Assembly: GCA_034440635.1 (NCBI GenBank)
Contig: JAOTON010001351.1
Span: 1,639,501-1,703,500, forward strand
DNA: 64,000 nucleotides
Source of the DNA: Lepas anatifera
Lineage: Eukaryota > Arthropoda > Thecostraca > Lepadidae
Reading direction: 5' to 3'
In this document: one piece after another, positions 1 to 10,539 of the stretch
How positions within the stretch are numbered: the first letter of the stretch is position 1
Layout of the letters: each line of letters opens with the position of its first letter
Position numbers and translations under genes: made by a program
Notes under the pieces: generated by a model
What the model saw: the letters and a program-made list of their open reading frames with translations, nothing else
What the model was told of the DNA's origin: nothing
Database searches by the model: none

Positions 1-130
1 AATGGGAATCTGGTGGACTATTTTGCAAACCTGGGGGGCGCCAGTAAAATGGGCAGCCCTAATAGCACAGCACCACTAGTGTCATCTATAGCCATAAAGC
101 CATCTAGCGGCCACTGCTGACGCCACCTAC

Positions 131-266
131 CCAATGATAGGCGGAAACACGAAGCCTCCGAGGCCAGCACCGCTGACAGCGATTCCGAAGGCGATGGTTC
201 GTCGTCTCTGGAACCACTGGCTGACGATCACCACCGCCGGAATGTAGGCCACACCCAGCCCCACAC
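131..266 (-). CDS. SLC16-like transporter exon 5 (TM4-TM5); gene continues off the left edge
   Basis: 136 bp exon, phase 1 in (acceptor attgcag, AG at 268-267) and phase 2 out (donor GTAGGT starting at 130). It encodes VGLGVAYIPAVVIVSQWFQR, then RRTIAFGIAVSGAGLGGFVF and PPII. The pattern WFQRRRTIAFGIA.SGAG.G matches the conserved YF..RR.LA.G.A.AGS..G stretch at TM4/TM5 of SLC16 proteins. Exons encoding the central loop and TM6-TM12 are expected left of position 1 and are not present. The five exons total 659 nt (219 codons plus 2 nt) with no frame conflict. Confidence 0.88.
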
Positions 267-689
267 CTGCAATAGGTGCACGGGCCGACTAGCGGCAGGC
301 GCACGCTGGCAGCCAGCAGCCCAGCCACCACCCGGGCAGACCTGGCGGCGGGCACTCTCGGTGACCAGCAGCGGCCTGGTGCCTGCGCCTGCAGCGTTCT
401 GCTGTTATTGTAGCGGCGCGCGGCTCCACATCGAAGATGGTTGGGCTGGCCAGATGAGGGGGTTAGGAGAAATTAGTCAGCGGTGTCGGCCCAGGTCCCG
501 CCTTGCTCTGGGAAGAGAACGGAAAAGCGTCGTGTCACAACTAGTCTGCTCCTGTAGAAGATCGTCTCGGGGTTCAAGCAGTGACGCACTCGTGCCGAGC
601 AGCTGTGGCCACGGACCCACACGGTTTGATGGCGAACACACAATAGCAAGAGTGCATACACGTTACACGCCATTCAATGCTCAAAACCT
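267..689. other. intron sequence, nothing recognised
   Basis: GC-rich intronic sequence of the SLC16-like gene between the exon at 266 and the first TTAA element. Short open frames exist on both strands, but none shows family motifs or convincing splice signals. Confidence 0.5.
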
Positions 690-1549
690 TTAACACGAGC
701 ATTGACGGGGGTCTGAGCCACCTTTGCTTCGACGGGGGGCGGGTGACCACCCCCACCCTAAGATCTAAAAATACACGCCATAGCCAGAGCGAAAAACAGT
801 AAATGGTGTTGGGTAGCCAATCCAATTCTCTATCGAAAAAATTTGAACCCTTTTTGTCAGGTCACATTTGAGGTCACTAGAGGTCCATACAAGCCGTCAT
901 ACGGATATCATGTAAATGAAGGTTTTCGATCATTACATCTAAACAAGTAAAGATACAGCAAAATAACTTCAACCCTTCGAATCCGAATCCAGCCGAAAGC
1001 AAGCCGAATCGAATTGTATATAATATGACCATGTTAGGTCAAATATGAGATATGACCTGACCTGAGGTCAGGTCAAGGTCAAATTAGGTAAAATACATAT
1101 CATTAGAATTGCAAGGACATGGAAAATTGATTGCAGTTACAATAAAGGCTCTATCACCATCCAATGATAGGTTATTCAGCTCAAACCGTTTTTCCCATGT
1201 ATTTCCAATGGAGCGGTCATGGCTCGTACCTGACCATAGGTCATCGATATAAAAAATACCGGAACATGTTTTACGGAACTCGGTAGCGTCATTATGTGAT
1301 GTAAGTATCAATTGGATAAGTTCATCCTGCTCTGACTTTTGCTATCTTAAACTTCTTTAGGTCAGGTCACTTGACCTGTACTGGTGACCTGACCTAAGAT
1401 GACCTAACCTTAACAATTTTGACCAAGTTGTAAAAATGATCAGGGAAAAGGTATGCCAAGTACGGCGGCGCTACGTCCCGCCGTCTTTATACTGCCTGGA
1501 AAAAACCCGAGGGGGCGGGTACCCGCCTCCCCGTCAATGCGTCTGTTAA
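690..1549. mobile_element. TTAA-bounded element, type A
   Basis: The element begins TTAACACGAGCATTGACGGG and ends in its near-inverse CCCCGTCAATGCGTCTGTTAA form. If TTAA is the target duplication, the inverted termini are about 17-20 bp. Subterminal palindromes include GGCGGGTACCCGCC and a GGCGGCGC/GCGCCGCC hairpin. The interior is dense in GGTCA/TGACC. A perfect 23-bp palindrome, TGACCTGACCT-G-AGGTCAGGTCA, occupies 1053-1075. There is no transposase frame. A TTAA duplication suggests piggyBac-like mobilisation, which is an inference. Confidence 0.75.
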
Positions 1550-3047
1550 ACGTTCCTCGTCGCACACACGTCCTTGCAGCTTTGCAAGGATGGCGGAGCG
1601 GCTGGATATATGTAAGATTCTCGCCTTGTTTCATCTATCTAGCCAAACCGTGGAAAATCACAGAATGTTTGAACATCGTGTTTCTGTTCCGAACATGGTT
1701 TACGGAGTTCATTTTGGCGAGTAAGACCCTGGCGTTGAGAAGATGAATCAGTGCGATGTTCTTCTGTTTCGTCAGTGTCAGACCGGAGCAGCCAGAGCGT
1801 GTGCAAATGGGTGTCAGCGGCAGCTGCACTCAGGTGGGTGACTGCAGTGCTTTGCCGCTCTTAAAACGCGGAAGACCTCGAGCCTGCTCAATTAGAAATG
1901 ATTCGTTGCGGCCTTGCCTATACTGGCATATACTGACTGTCTTATGCTGACATCCGGGTGAGATCCACAACAAGACTTACGAGTCTAAAGAGAGGCTGGA
2001 CATAAGGCGCACTGACAGTTGCCCCAATGGAAATCCTGAGTTGAATCTTATACGGAAAGGGCAAGGTTTTTTTAGAAAAAATCACGATGCACCCTTTCAC
2101 TTATTTTCCTGGAGCCATGTTGGGGATATTTCGAGACGTGTACAGAAATCTTATGTGTCTTGTATGGGTCACAGTCAGGTGCGTTGCCATCGAATTTTTA
2201 CCCGAGGGGGCCGTGATGACCTCTGTGACCTGTTACTTAAGCTGAGTTACAAAAAATCACCCACCGCACGTTAGCCTATACCCTGAGGACCTAGGTCCAG
2301 GTACAGATCATGATTTCTCCATTATAGCGCATGGGGGCTGTATTTGTGTAGATACAGTTGTGATACGCAGATACGCAGATACAGCTGTACAGCTACAGCT
2401 TCATACTCTCCAAATCACCGTATCCTGGGTCTTTTCCAGGTTCTTGTTGCAATTTTTTACCTATGACCTCTGAGAGGTCATCTGGGGTCACTTTAGCAAG
2501 TTTTTAGACTTAGGCCAACAACTTTGCAGAAAATTTGATACTAATACGTTTGCATTGCCATTGCGAGTCGATTGATATGCATATTTAAGGCCCGGCTCAG
2601 AGGCCCACCCGGACGGGGGTTAGCCTTTCATGCAGTTCAAAAAATATATTCTCCAAATGGTATCTTTTAGGGTGATGTCGAAATTTAATATTATAAGCGA
2701 TTCCTTTCCAAACATTTATTACAATCAAGTTTCCAGTTACCGTTTTCCACATGATGGTGGAATATCCACGTAGCAAAGTAATGAAAACTTTATATAGCAT
2801 TATTTGTTTTGATATACAGTCCTGAGTGGGTTCCAAGTGTCGGAAACTTGAGCCTGTTTTTCATTACTTGTGCCAACGCAGAATCTGTGATTTATGATAG
2901 TCACACAATCTTCAGAACTGGGTGAAGAAGAGTAGACAGTCGCTGCAAGGGACGCAGCCACGCAATTTTTACAGGGGGACGGATCCAGGCTGGTGCTGAC
3001 CGCGGTAGGCGAGTTTTGAGCCTATTCCGTACATAACAGTATTAATG
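1550..3047. other. intron sequence with an old repeat fragment
   Basis: No exon was recognised. About 2320-2580 contains a degenerate, inverted relative of the interior of the element at 46356-47347: tacagctgtacagctacagc runs and a CTCTGAGAGGTCAT stretch match 46850-46960 in reverse. The rest is unremarkable intron. Confidence 0.4.
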
Positions 3048-3140
3048 ACGATGGCCCCAAAAATGTGGAGGACGTCCCCCCTGGTTGGCCATCAGGGGGA
3101 CTCGTCCCCCCATCCCCCCGCTTTCGGCACCCATGGTCGC
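3048..3140 (-). repeat. partial copy of the hAT-like MITE found at 4334
   Basis: Reverse-complement relative of 4334-4420. Both carry the GGGCGCCGAAAGCGGGGGG-type terminus and the inner gatggccaaccaggggg motif. The other end of the element is missing here. Confidence 0.6.
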
Positions 3141-3397
3141 TGGTCAATCAAAGTGATGCTAAGCTTTGACCTTCGAAAGCTTGAACAGGATATAGGTGAA
3201 AAAAGAACCGGAAAAGGCTGCGGTTTTGAATGAACCACTTCAAGGAGGAATGCTCTGACATCTATCCCAAAATGGATAGACCAAAGGGTGTCTTGTACAC
3301 ACAAAAAAACACAGAAAAGGACAGAAGCAGCCAGAAGCGGTCATTCAACATTAACAGACAACTGCCCGGTGTCTGACTGCACAAGACGCCTGCTCAC

Positions 3398-3541
3398 CTC
3401 CGAGGCCAGAGAAGGTGAGGTAGACGTGCAGCAGGCGCTGCGACAGGGCAGCGAGGGCGATGCCTGCGGCGGCGAGCAGGCCACCAGCCAGCAGGACAGG
3501 CCGGCACCCGAACCGAGATACCAGAGCTGACGAGAGCAGAC
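3398..3541 (-). CDS. SLC16-like transporter exon 4 (TM2-TM4)
   Basis: 144 bp exon, phase 1 at both ends, from acceptor ggcgcag (AG at 3543-3542) to donor G|GTGAGC at 3397. It encodes [20 protein letters not shown], then [20 protein letters not shown] and LTFSGLGG. The loop SRFGCRPV followed by a glycine-rich helix is the TM2-TM3 region of SLC16 carriers. A phase-1, 144-bp exon at this point is, from memory, a typical feature of the family. The exon lies only about 35 bp from the start of a 31-bp minisatellite on its acceptor side. Confidence 0.88.
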
Positions 3542-3576
3542 CTGCGCCAGCACCGACAGCGTCAGCAGCAAACCCG

Positions 3577-4333
3577 GCGCAGAGAGACATACCACGCACT
3601 GGACACGGCGCAAAGAGACATACCACTCACTGGATACGGCACAGAGAGGCATACCACGCACTGGACACGGCGCAGAGAGACATACCACGCACTGGACACG
3701 GCGCAGAGAGGCATACCACGCACTGGACACAGCGCAGAGGGGTATACCACGCACTGGACACGGCGCACAGAGACATACCACGCACTGGACACGGCACAGA
3801 GAGACATACCACGTACTGGACACGGCGCAGAGAGACATACCACGCACTGGACACGGCGCAGAGAGACATACCACGCACTGGACACGGCGCAGAGAGGCAT
3901 ACCACGCACTGGACACGGCGCAGAGAGACATACCACGCACTGGACACCACGCAGAGGGGTATACCACACACTGGACACCACGCAGAGGGGTATAACACGC
4001 ACTGGACACCACGCAGAGGGGTATGACACGCACTGGACACCACGCAGAGGGGTATACCACACACTGGACACGGCGCACAGAGACATACCACGCACTGGAC
4101 ACGGCGCAGAGAGACATACCACGCACTGGACAGCGCGCAGAGAGGTATACCACGCACTGGATACCGCGCAGAGGCATACCACGCACTGGACACCACGCAG
4201 AGGGGTATATCACGCACTGGACACGGCGCAGAGAGGTATACCACGCACTGGACACCACACAGAGAGACATACCACGCACTGGACACGGCGCAGAGAGGCG
4301 CAGCAGACCAGACACGGCGCAGAGAGATATACC
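3577..4333. repeat. 31-bp minisatellite, about 24 copies
   Basis: Tandem unit of the form GGACACGGCGCAGAGAGACA followed by TACCACGCACT, with variants (aggggtatacc, ggtatacc). It sits in the intron immediately upstream of the exon 4 acceptor of the SLC16-like gene. On the transcribed strand each unit reads GTATGTCTCTCTGCGCCGTG then TCCAG, so it resembles a donor followed by a pyrimidine tract and an AG. The start of the unit also matches the intron bases next to the true acceptor. Open frames through it are repeat translation, not genes. Confidence 0.95.
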
Positions 4334-4525
4334 CATGGGCGCCGAAAGCGGGGGGACGGGGGTGACACGGCCCCCTGTTGGCCAACCAGGGGGAGACGTC
4401 CCCCAAAATATTTGGGTCAATTTTCATTAATGCTGTCAGGTACCGAATATGCTCAAAATTTGCCTTCCCCGGTCAGCACCAGCCTGGGTCCGTCCCCCTG
4501 CGAAAATTCCGTGGCGGCGCCCCTG
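4334..4525. mobile_element. hAT-like MITE inserted in the minisatellite
   Basis: 192-bp insert with ends CATGGGCGCC and GGCGCCCCTG (inverted, C-A-x-GGGCGCC). It is flanked by 8-bp GATATACC and GGCATACC, which agree at 6 of 8 positions. Both flanks lie in the g(g/a)(t/c)atacc part of a 31-bp repeat unit, so the target duplication is visible against the array. An 8-bp duplication and CAGGGGCGCC-type ends are typical of hAT elements. There is no coding capacity. Confidence 0.7.
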
Positions 4526-7145
4526 GGCATACCACGCACTGGACACGGCGCCGAGAGACGGAGCAGACTGGACACGGCGCCGAGAGACACAGCAGACTGG
4601 ACACGGCGCAGAGAGACACAGCAGACTGGACACGGCGCAGAGAGACGGAGCAGACTGGACACGGCGCAGAGAGACGGAGCAGACTGGACACGGCGCCGAG
4701 AGACGGAGCAGACTGGACACGGCGCAGAGAGACACAGCAGACTGGACACGGCGCAGAGAGACGGAGCAGACTGGACACGGCGCAGAGAGACGAAGCAGAC
4801 TGGACACGGCGCAGAGAGACGGAGCAGACTGGACACGGCGCAGAGAGACGGAGCAGACTGAACACGGCGCAGAGAGACGGAGCAGACTGGACACGGCGCA
4901 GAGAGACACAGCAGACTGGACACGGCGCAGAGAGACACAGCAGACTGGACACGGCGCAGAGAGACGGAGCAGACTGAACACGGCGCAGAGAGACGGAGCA
5001 GACTGGACACGGCGCAGAGAGACGGAGCAGACTGGACACGGCGCAGAGAGACGGAGCAGACTGGACACGGCGCAGAGAGACGGAGCAGACTGGACACGGC
5101 GCAGAGAGACGAAGCAGACTGGACACGGCGCAGAGAGACGGAGCAGACTGGACACGGCGCAGAGAGACGGAGCAGACTGAACACGGCGCAGAGAGACGGA
5201 GCAGACTGGACACGGCGCAGAGAGACACAGCAGACTGGACACGGCGCAGAGAGACACAGCAGACTGGACACGGCGCAGAGAGACGGAGCAGACTGAACAC
5301 GGCGCAGAGAGACGGAGCAGACTGGACACGGCGCAGAGAGACGGAGCAGACTGGACACGGCGCAGAGAGACGGAGCAGACTGGACACGGCGCAGAGAGAC
5401 ACAGCAGACTGGACACGGCGCAGAGAGACGGAGCAGACTGGACACGGCGCAGAGAGACGGAGCAGACTGGACACGGCGCAGAGAGACGGAGCAGACTGGA
5501 CACGGCGCAGAGAGACACAGCAGACTGGACACGGCGCAGAGAGACACAGCAGACTGGACACGGCGCAGAGAGACACAGCAGACTGGACACGGCGCAGAGA
5601 GACGGAGCAGACTGGACACGGCGCAGAGAGACGGAGCAGACTGGACACGGCGCAGAGAGACGGAGCAGACTGGACACGGCGCAGAGAGACGGAGCAGACT
5701 GGACACGGCGCAGAGAGACGAAGCAGACTGGACACGGTGCAGAGAGACGGAGCAGACTGGACACGGCGCAGAGAGACGAAGCAGACTGGACACGGCGCAG
5801 AGAGACGGAGCAGACTGGACACGGCGCAGAGAGACGAAGCAGACTGGACACGGCGCAGAGAGACGAAGCAGACTGGACACGGCGCAGAGAGACGGAGCAG
5901 ACTGGACACGGCGCAGAGAGACGGAGCAGACTGGACACGGCGCAGAGAGACGGAGCAGACTGGACACGGCGCAGAGAGACGGAGCAGACTGGACACGGCG
6001 CAGAGAGACGAAGCAGACTGGACACGGTGCAGAGAGACGGAGCAGACTGGACACGGCGCAGAGAGACGAAGCAGACTGGACACGGCGCAGAGAGACGGAG
6101 CAGACTGGACACGGCGCAGAGAGACGAAGCAGACTGGACACGGCGCAGAGAGACGAAGCAGACTGGACACGGCGCAGAGAGACGGAGCAGACTGGACACG
6201 GCGCAGAGAGACGGAGCAGACTGGACACGGCGCAGAGAGACGAAGCAGACTGGACACGGCGCAGAGACACAGCAGACTGGACACGGTGCAGAGAGACGGA
6301 GCAGACTGGACATGGCGCAGAGAGACGGAGCAGACTGGACACGGCGCAGAGACACAGCAGACTGGACACGGTGCAGAGAGACGGAGCAGACTGGACATGG
6401 CGCAGAGAGACGGAGCAGACTGGACACGGCGCAGAGACACAGCAGACTGGACACGGTGCAGAGAGACGGAGCAGACTGGACACGGCGCAGAGAGACGGAG
6501 CAGACTGGACACGGCGCAGAGAGACGAAGCAGACTGGACACGGTGCAGAGAGACGGAGCAGACTGGACACGGCGCAGAGAGACGGAGCAGACTGGACACG
6601 GCGCAGAGAGACGGAGCAGACTGGACACGGCGCAGAGAGACGAAGCAGACTGGACACGGCGCAGAGAGACGAAGCAGACTGGACACGGCGCAGAGAGACG
6701 AAGCAGACTGGACACGGCGCAGAGAGACGGAGCAGACTGGACACGGCGCAGAGACACAGCAGACTGGACACGGTGCAGAGAGACGGAGCAGACTGGACAC
6801 GGCGCAGAGAGACGGAGCAGACTGGACACGGCGCAGAGAGACGGAGCAGACTGGACACGGCGCAGAGAGACACAGCAGACTGGACACGGCGCAGAGAGAC
6901 ACAGCAGACTGGACATGGCGCAGAGAGACGGAGCAGACTGGACACGGCGCAGAGAGACGGAGCAGACTGGACACGGCGCAGAGACACAGCAGACTGGACA
7001 CGGTGCAGAGAGACGGAGCAGACTGGACACGGCGCAGAGAGACGGAGCAGACTGGACACGGCGCAGAGAGACGGAGCAGACTGGACACGGCGCAGAGAGA
7101 CGCAGCAGACTGGACACGGCGCAGAGAGACGCAGTGGGGCCGGAC
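4526..7145. repeat. 29-bp minisatellite, about 90 copies, with higher-order structure
   Basis: The unit is GGACACGGCGCAGAGAGACG then GAGCAGACT. Variants include GAAG or CACAG for GGAG, GTGCAG for GCGCAG, TGAAC for TGGAC, and a 27-bp form lacking two bases. GTGCAG variants at 5737 and 6027 are 290 bp apart (10 units), with the same order of GGAG/GAAG units around them. TGAAC variants recur 319 bp apart (11 units). Near 6286-6456 an 85-bp 29+29+27 block repeats. Because 29 is not a multiple of 3 and the unit has no stop in most frames, all three minus frames stay open for more than 900 codons; these are artefacts. Confidence 0.95.
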
Positions 7146-7216
7146 ACAGTGCAGAAAACCATACAACACAACGGAATGAAGTCCGCACCGAGAAACATAC
7201 ATACAGCTATGCATGG

Positions 7217-7366
7217 CTGGATATATCTTCTTAATCCAAGGAGGGCTCTGGGGAGGGTTAACGGCGGCACGAGAATACACGCCCTATACAAAGCCGGTGG
7301 GAGACCCAAAATCCAGAGGGTTTCGGCCCTTCATCCCCTCCCCCTGTCCAGGATCTCCACCCATGT
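7217..7366. mobile_element. SINE-like repeat with 12-bp target duplication
   Basis: 150-bp element flanked by exact direct repeats AGCTATGCATGG (7205-7216 and 7367-7378). Relatives lie at 19260-19396, with its own 12-bp duplication, and at about 22600-22760. Shared blocks are tcttctyratcca near one end, then TTAACGGCGGCACGAGAATA, and GGGAGACCCAAAATCCAG near the other. The 12-bp duplications suggest LINE-type insertion. No tRNA-like promoter boxes were recognised. Confidence 0.7.
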
Positions 7367-7430
7367 AGCTATGCATGGGAGTTGAGCCATCGCTTAACAA
7401 AACCCACGTCTCGCCACCTTGCCTTCTCAC

Positions 7431-7563
7431 CAGAAGCGTTCATGAGAGCGTTGAGGAGTGAGCCGACCCAGGCGGTGGCGGAGCTTGACTGCTGGAACGT
7501 CTCCAGGAATAGAACGTTGAACATGCCGACCGACCAGCAAACCCCGTACAGAGTCAGATGTGC
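7431..7563 (-). CDS. SLC16-like transporter exon 3 (TM1-TM2)
   Basis: 133 bp exon, phase 0 in and phase 1 out. The acceptor is ctcttgcag (AG at 7565-7564) and the donor is G|GTGAGA at 7430. It encodes AHLTLYGVCWSVGMFNVLFL, then ETFQQSSSATAWVGSLLNAL and MNAS. This is the TM1/TM2 segment of SLC16 proteins, where F..F..S...TAW..S is a recurring family pattern between the two helices. It follows the DGGYGW exon in frame and precedes the 144-bp exon at 3541-3398. A 39-bp minisatellite begins about 90 bp upstream of its acceptor on the transcribed strand. Confidence 0.88.
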
Positions 7564-7654
7564 CTGCAAGAGCACATTGGAAAACATCAGCAAGGGTCCC
7601 CTCTGCCGCTCACAGCAGTGAAGACTATAGAGGAAAGGCGATGTGTTGTAAACA

Positions 7655-9427
7655 GCCCCTCCCACAGCCGTAACATGTCTATCCAAAACAACAGCCCCTC
7701 CCACAGTCGTAACATGTCTATCCAAAACAGCAGCCCCTCCCACAGTCGTAACATGTCTATCCAAAACAACAGCCCCTCCCACAGCTGTAACATGTCTATC
7801 CAAAACAACAGCCCCTCCCACAGTCGTAACATGTCTATCCAAAACAGCAGCCCCTCCCACAGCCGTAACATGTCTATCAAAAACAACAGCCCCTCCCACA
7901 GTCGTAACATGTCTATCCAAAACAACAGCCCCTCCCACAGCTGTAACATGTCTATCCAAAACAGCAGCCCCTCACACAGTCGTAACATGTCTATCCAAAA
8001 CAACAGCCCCTCCCACAGCCGTAACATGTCTATCAAAAACAACAGCCCCTCCCACAGCCGTAACATGTCTATCAAAAACAACAGCCCCTCCCACAGCCGT
8101 AACATGTCTATACAAAACAACAGCCCCTCCCACAGCCGTAACATGTCTATCAAAAACAACAGCCCCTCCCACAGCCGTAACATGTCTATCCAAGACAACA
8201 GGCCCTCCCACAGCCGTAACATGTCTATCCAAAACAACAGCCCCTCCCACAGCCGTAACATGTCTATCCAAAACAACAGCCCCTCCCACAGCCGTAACAT
8301 GTCTATCCAAAACAACAGCCCCTCCCACAGCCGTAACATGTCTATCCAAAACAACAGCCCCTCCCACAGCCGTAACATGTCTATCAAAAACAACAGCCCC
8401 TCCCACAGCTGTAACATGTCTATCAAAAACAACAGGCCCTCCCACAGCCGTAACATGTCTATCCAAAATAACAGCCCCTCCCACAGCCGTAACATGTCTA
8501 TCCAAAATAACAGCCCCTCCCACAGCTGTAACATGTCTATCCAAAACAACAGCCCCTACCACAGCTGTAACATGTCTATGAAAAACAACAGCCCCTCCCA
8601 CAGCCGTAACATGTCTATCCAAAACAACAGCCCCTCCCACAGCCGTAACATGTCTATCCAAAACAACAGCCCCTCCCACAGCCGTAACATGTCTATCAAA
8701 AACAACAGCCCCTCCCACAGCTGTAACATGTCTATGAAAAACAACAGCCCCTCCCACAGCCGTAACATGTCTATCCAAAACAACAGCCCCTCCCACAGCC
8801 GTAACATGTCTATCCAAAACAACAGCCCCTCCCACAGCCGTAACATGTCTATACAAAACAACAGGCCCTCCCACAGCCGTAACATGTCTATCCAAAATAA
8901 CAGCCCCTCCCACAGCCGTAACATGTCTATCCAAAACAACAGCCCCTCCCACAGCCGTAACATGTCTATCAAAAACAACAGCCCCTCCCACAGCCGTAAC
9001 ATGTCTATCAAAAACAACAGCCCCTCCCACAGCTGTAACATGTCTATGAAAAATAACAGCCCCTCCCACAGCCGTAACATGTCTATCCAAAACAACAGCC
9101 CCTCCCACAGCCGTAACATGTCTATCCAAAACAACAGCCCCTCCCACAGCCGTAACATGTCTATCCAAAACAACAGCCCCTCCCACAGCTGTAACATGTC
9201 TATCAAAAACAACAGCCCCTCCCACAGCCGTAACATGTCTATCCAAAATAACAGCCCCTCCCACAGCCGTAACATGTCTATCCAAAACAACAGGCCCTCC
9301 CACAGCCGTAACATGTCTATCCAAAACAACAGCCCCTCCCACAGCCGTAACATGTCTATCCAAAACAACAGGCCCTCCCACAGCCGTAACATGTCTATCC
9401 AAAACAACAGGCCCTCCCACAGCCCTA
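7655..9427. repeat. 39-bp minisatellite, about 45 copies
   Basis: The unit is AACATGTCTATCCAAAACAA then CAGCCCCTCCCACAGCCGT, with point variants (tatcaaaaac, tgtaac, aggccc). A period divisible by three keeps a frame open across the array (NMSIQNNSPSHSR as a 13-residue period). Composition is uniform, all frames behave alike, and the array lies in an SLC16-like intron, so it is not treated as a gene. On the transcribed strand each unit carries GGGAGGGGC. Confidence 0.95.
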
Positions 9428-9480
9428 ACAATGTGTATTCAAAACAACAGCAGCGATCATCATCATATTTGTGGGTTTAG

Positions 9481-9988
9481 GGTGCGCCGACAACGAAGGT
9501 CATGTGACTGCAACAGTAGCGACCCAACGCACCAGAGGATGCCTGCAATTCTCCTGAAGCTGAATTATTATCCCGTAATATGAAAAGGAAGAACTATGAC
9601 GATTGAAGGAAATTCTAGCAAATAAATGTTATTTTTGGCAGGGGCCGAAATCAATCCAGCCTTTGGTCCAAATTTGGCCTAAATGTGATTGAAATAATTA
9701 CACTTAAAAAACTATAGTTGCGGTAAGCACCTTTATGTGTCATTACAGACAGATTTTTAAATGTGACCAAACAACGATTTATTCTGTGACGTTTTAGGCC
9801 AATTGAAGAAAATTTACCAGGGTTTACGGCGACTGGGCCAGTTTTTGCATGATATGCACTGTGTTGTAATACTTCCAGCGTTTAGACGATAATGTGTTCC
9901 ATCTCTGTTGACTTCACCTGTAATTGGGTTTCATATGACCTGTTGTTGATAAAATAAAGATACACAATACATGATACAGTTTAAAAAA
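9481..9988. other. intron sequence, nothing recognised
   Basis: AT-rich intron of the SLC16-like gene between the 39-bp array and the triplicated donor region. No open frame or repeat was identified. Confidence 0.5.
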
Positions 9989-10110
9989 GTACCGTTACTT
10001 TCAAGGAACGACGCAAACACGTTAAATAAGTACCGTTACATACGAGGAATGATGCCATCACGATAAATTAGCACTGTTACTTACCAGGAACGACGCGAAT
10101 ACGATAAGCC
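9989..10110. repeat. tandem triplication spanning the exon 2 splice donor
   Basis: Three copies of about 40-41 bp start at 9989, 10029 and 10070 (agtaccgttac / agtaccgttac / agcactgttac). The last contains the real donor of exon 2 on the minus strand (CTG|GTAAGT). The middle copy still has GTATGT at the equivalent place, while the first has lost GT. Confidence 0.75.
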
Positions 10111-10218
10111 AGCCGTAGCCTCCGTCCGGCTTTTGGGCGGCGGCACTGACGGCCAGTTCAGCCTTCTCCACGTGCGGACTGGTGTACAACACCGCCGTGT
10201 GAGGGTCGTCCCCTCGCT
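10085..10218 (-). CDS. SLC16-like transporter exon 2, with the MCT signature
   Basis: 134 bp coding exon. It starts after an acceptor (cgcctccagcag, AG at 10219-10220) in phase 1 and ends CTG|GTAAGT in phase 0. It encodes about residues 38-82 of the assembled protein, ending KPDGGYGWLIVFASFL. DGGYGW (residues 69-74) is the [D/E]G[G/S][W/Y]GW signature that opens TM1 in SLC16 transporters, which usually move lactate, pyruvate or other monocarboxylates across the plasma membrane with protons. Substrate cannot be inferred here. The donor region is the last of three tandem 40-41 bp copies (9989-10110), and a perfect 29-bp duplication lies just upstream of the acceptor. Homology is firm; the exact 5' boundary is inferred from phase. 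Confidence 0.85.
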
Positions 10219-10230
10219 CTGCTGGAGGCG

Positions 10231-10454
10231 AACAGCAGCGCTGTCAGAACACCGCTCAGAACAGCAGCGCTGTCAGAACACCGCTCAGAAGAGCAGCCAG
10301 TCAGCGGCCTTTACCCGCATGCAACCGTCCGACGAAACTGTAGTAATAGACACGTCAGCTTATAGTAACTAACCAAACTGTAGTAACAGACACGGCGGCT
10401 TATAATAACTAACTAAACTGTCGTAACAGACACGCCGGCTAACATTCGCCAGTT
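10231..10454. repeat. short tandem duplications beside the exon 2 acceptor
   Basis: A perfect 29-bp duplication occupies 10231-10259 and 10260-10288 (AACAGCAGCGCTGTCAGAAC...). It lies within the pyrimidine-tract side of the exon 2 acceptor. A 40-bp unit beginning AAACTG starts at 10335, 10375 and 10415 and is nearly threefold repeated. Confidence 0.75.
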
Positions 10455-10539
10455 CGCAGTATTCCGTAAGCTACTCGGAGACAATTCCGTCAGCGATGTT
10501 ACCAATCAAGACCTTAACAAGGGTACTGGAGGGGCACTC

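Noticed and set aside
4436..7309. Minus-strand open frames of more than 900 codons (SLCAVSSLLRLSAPCPVC repeats) and plus-strand RDGADWTRRRETEQTGH frames
   Set aside because: They are translations of the 29-bp minisatellite in all frames. The array sits inside an intron of the SLC16-like gene and shows no reading-frame preference.
3577..9427. CRISPR array or prokaryotic repeat system
   Set aside because: Units are contiguous with no unique spacers, and the surroundings are intron-containing eukaryotic DNA.
7558..9480. 640-codon frame of NMSIQNNSPSHSR repeats
   Set aside because: The 39-bp period is divisible by three, so any stop-free frame stays open. Substitutions do not favour one frame and it lies in an intron.
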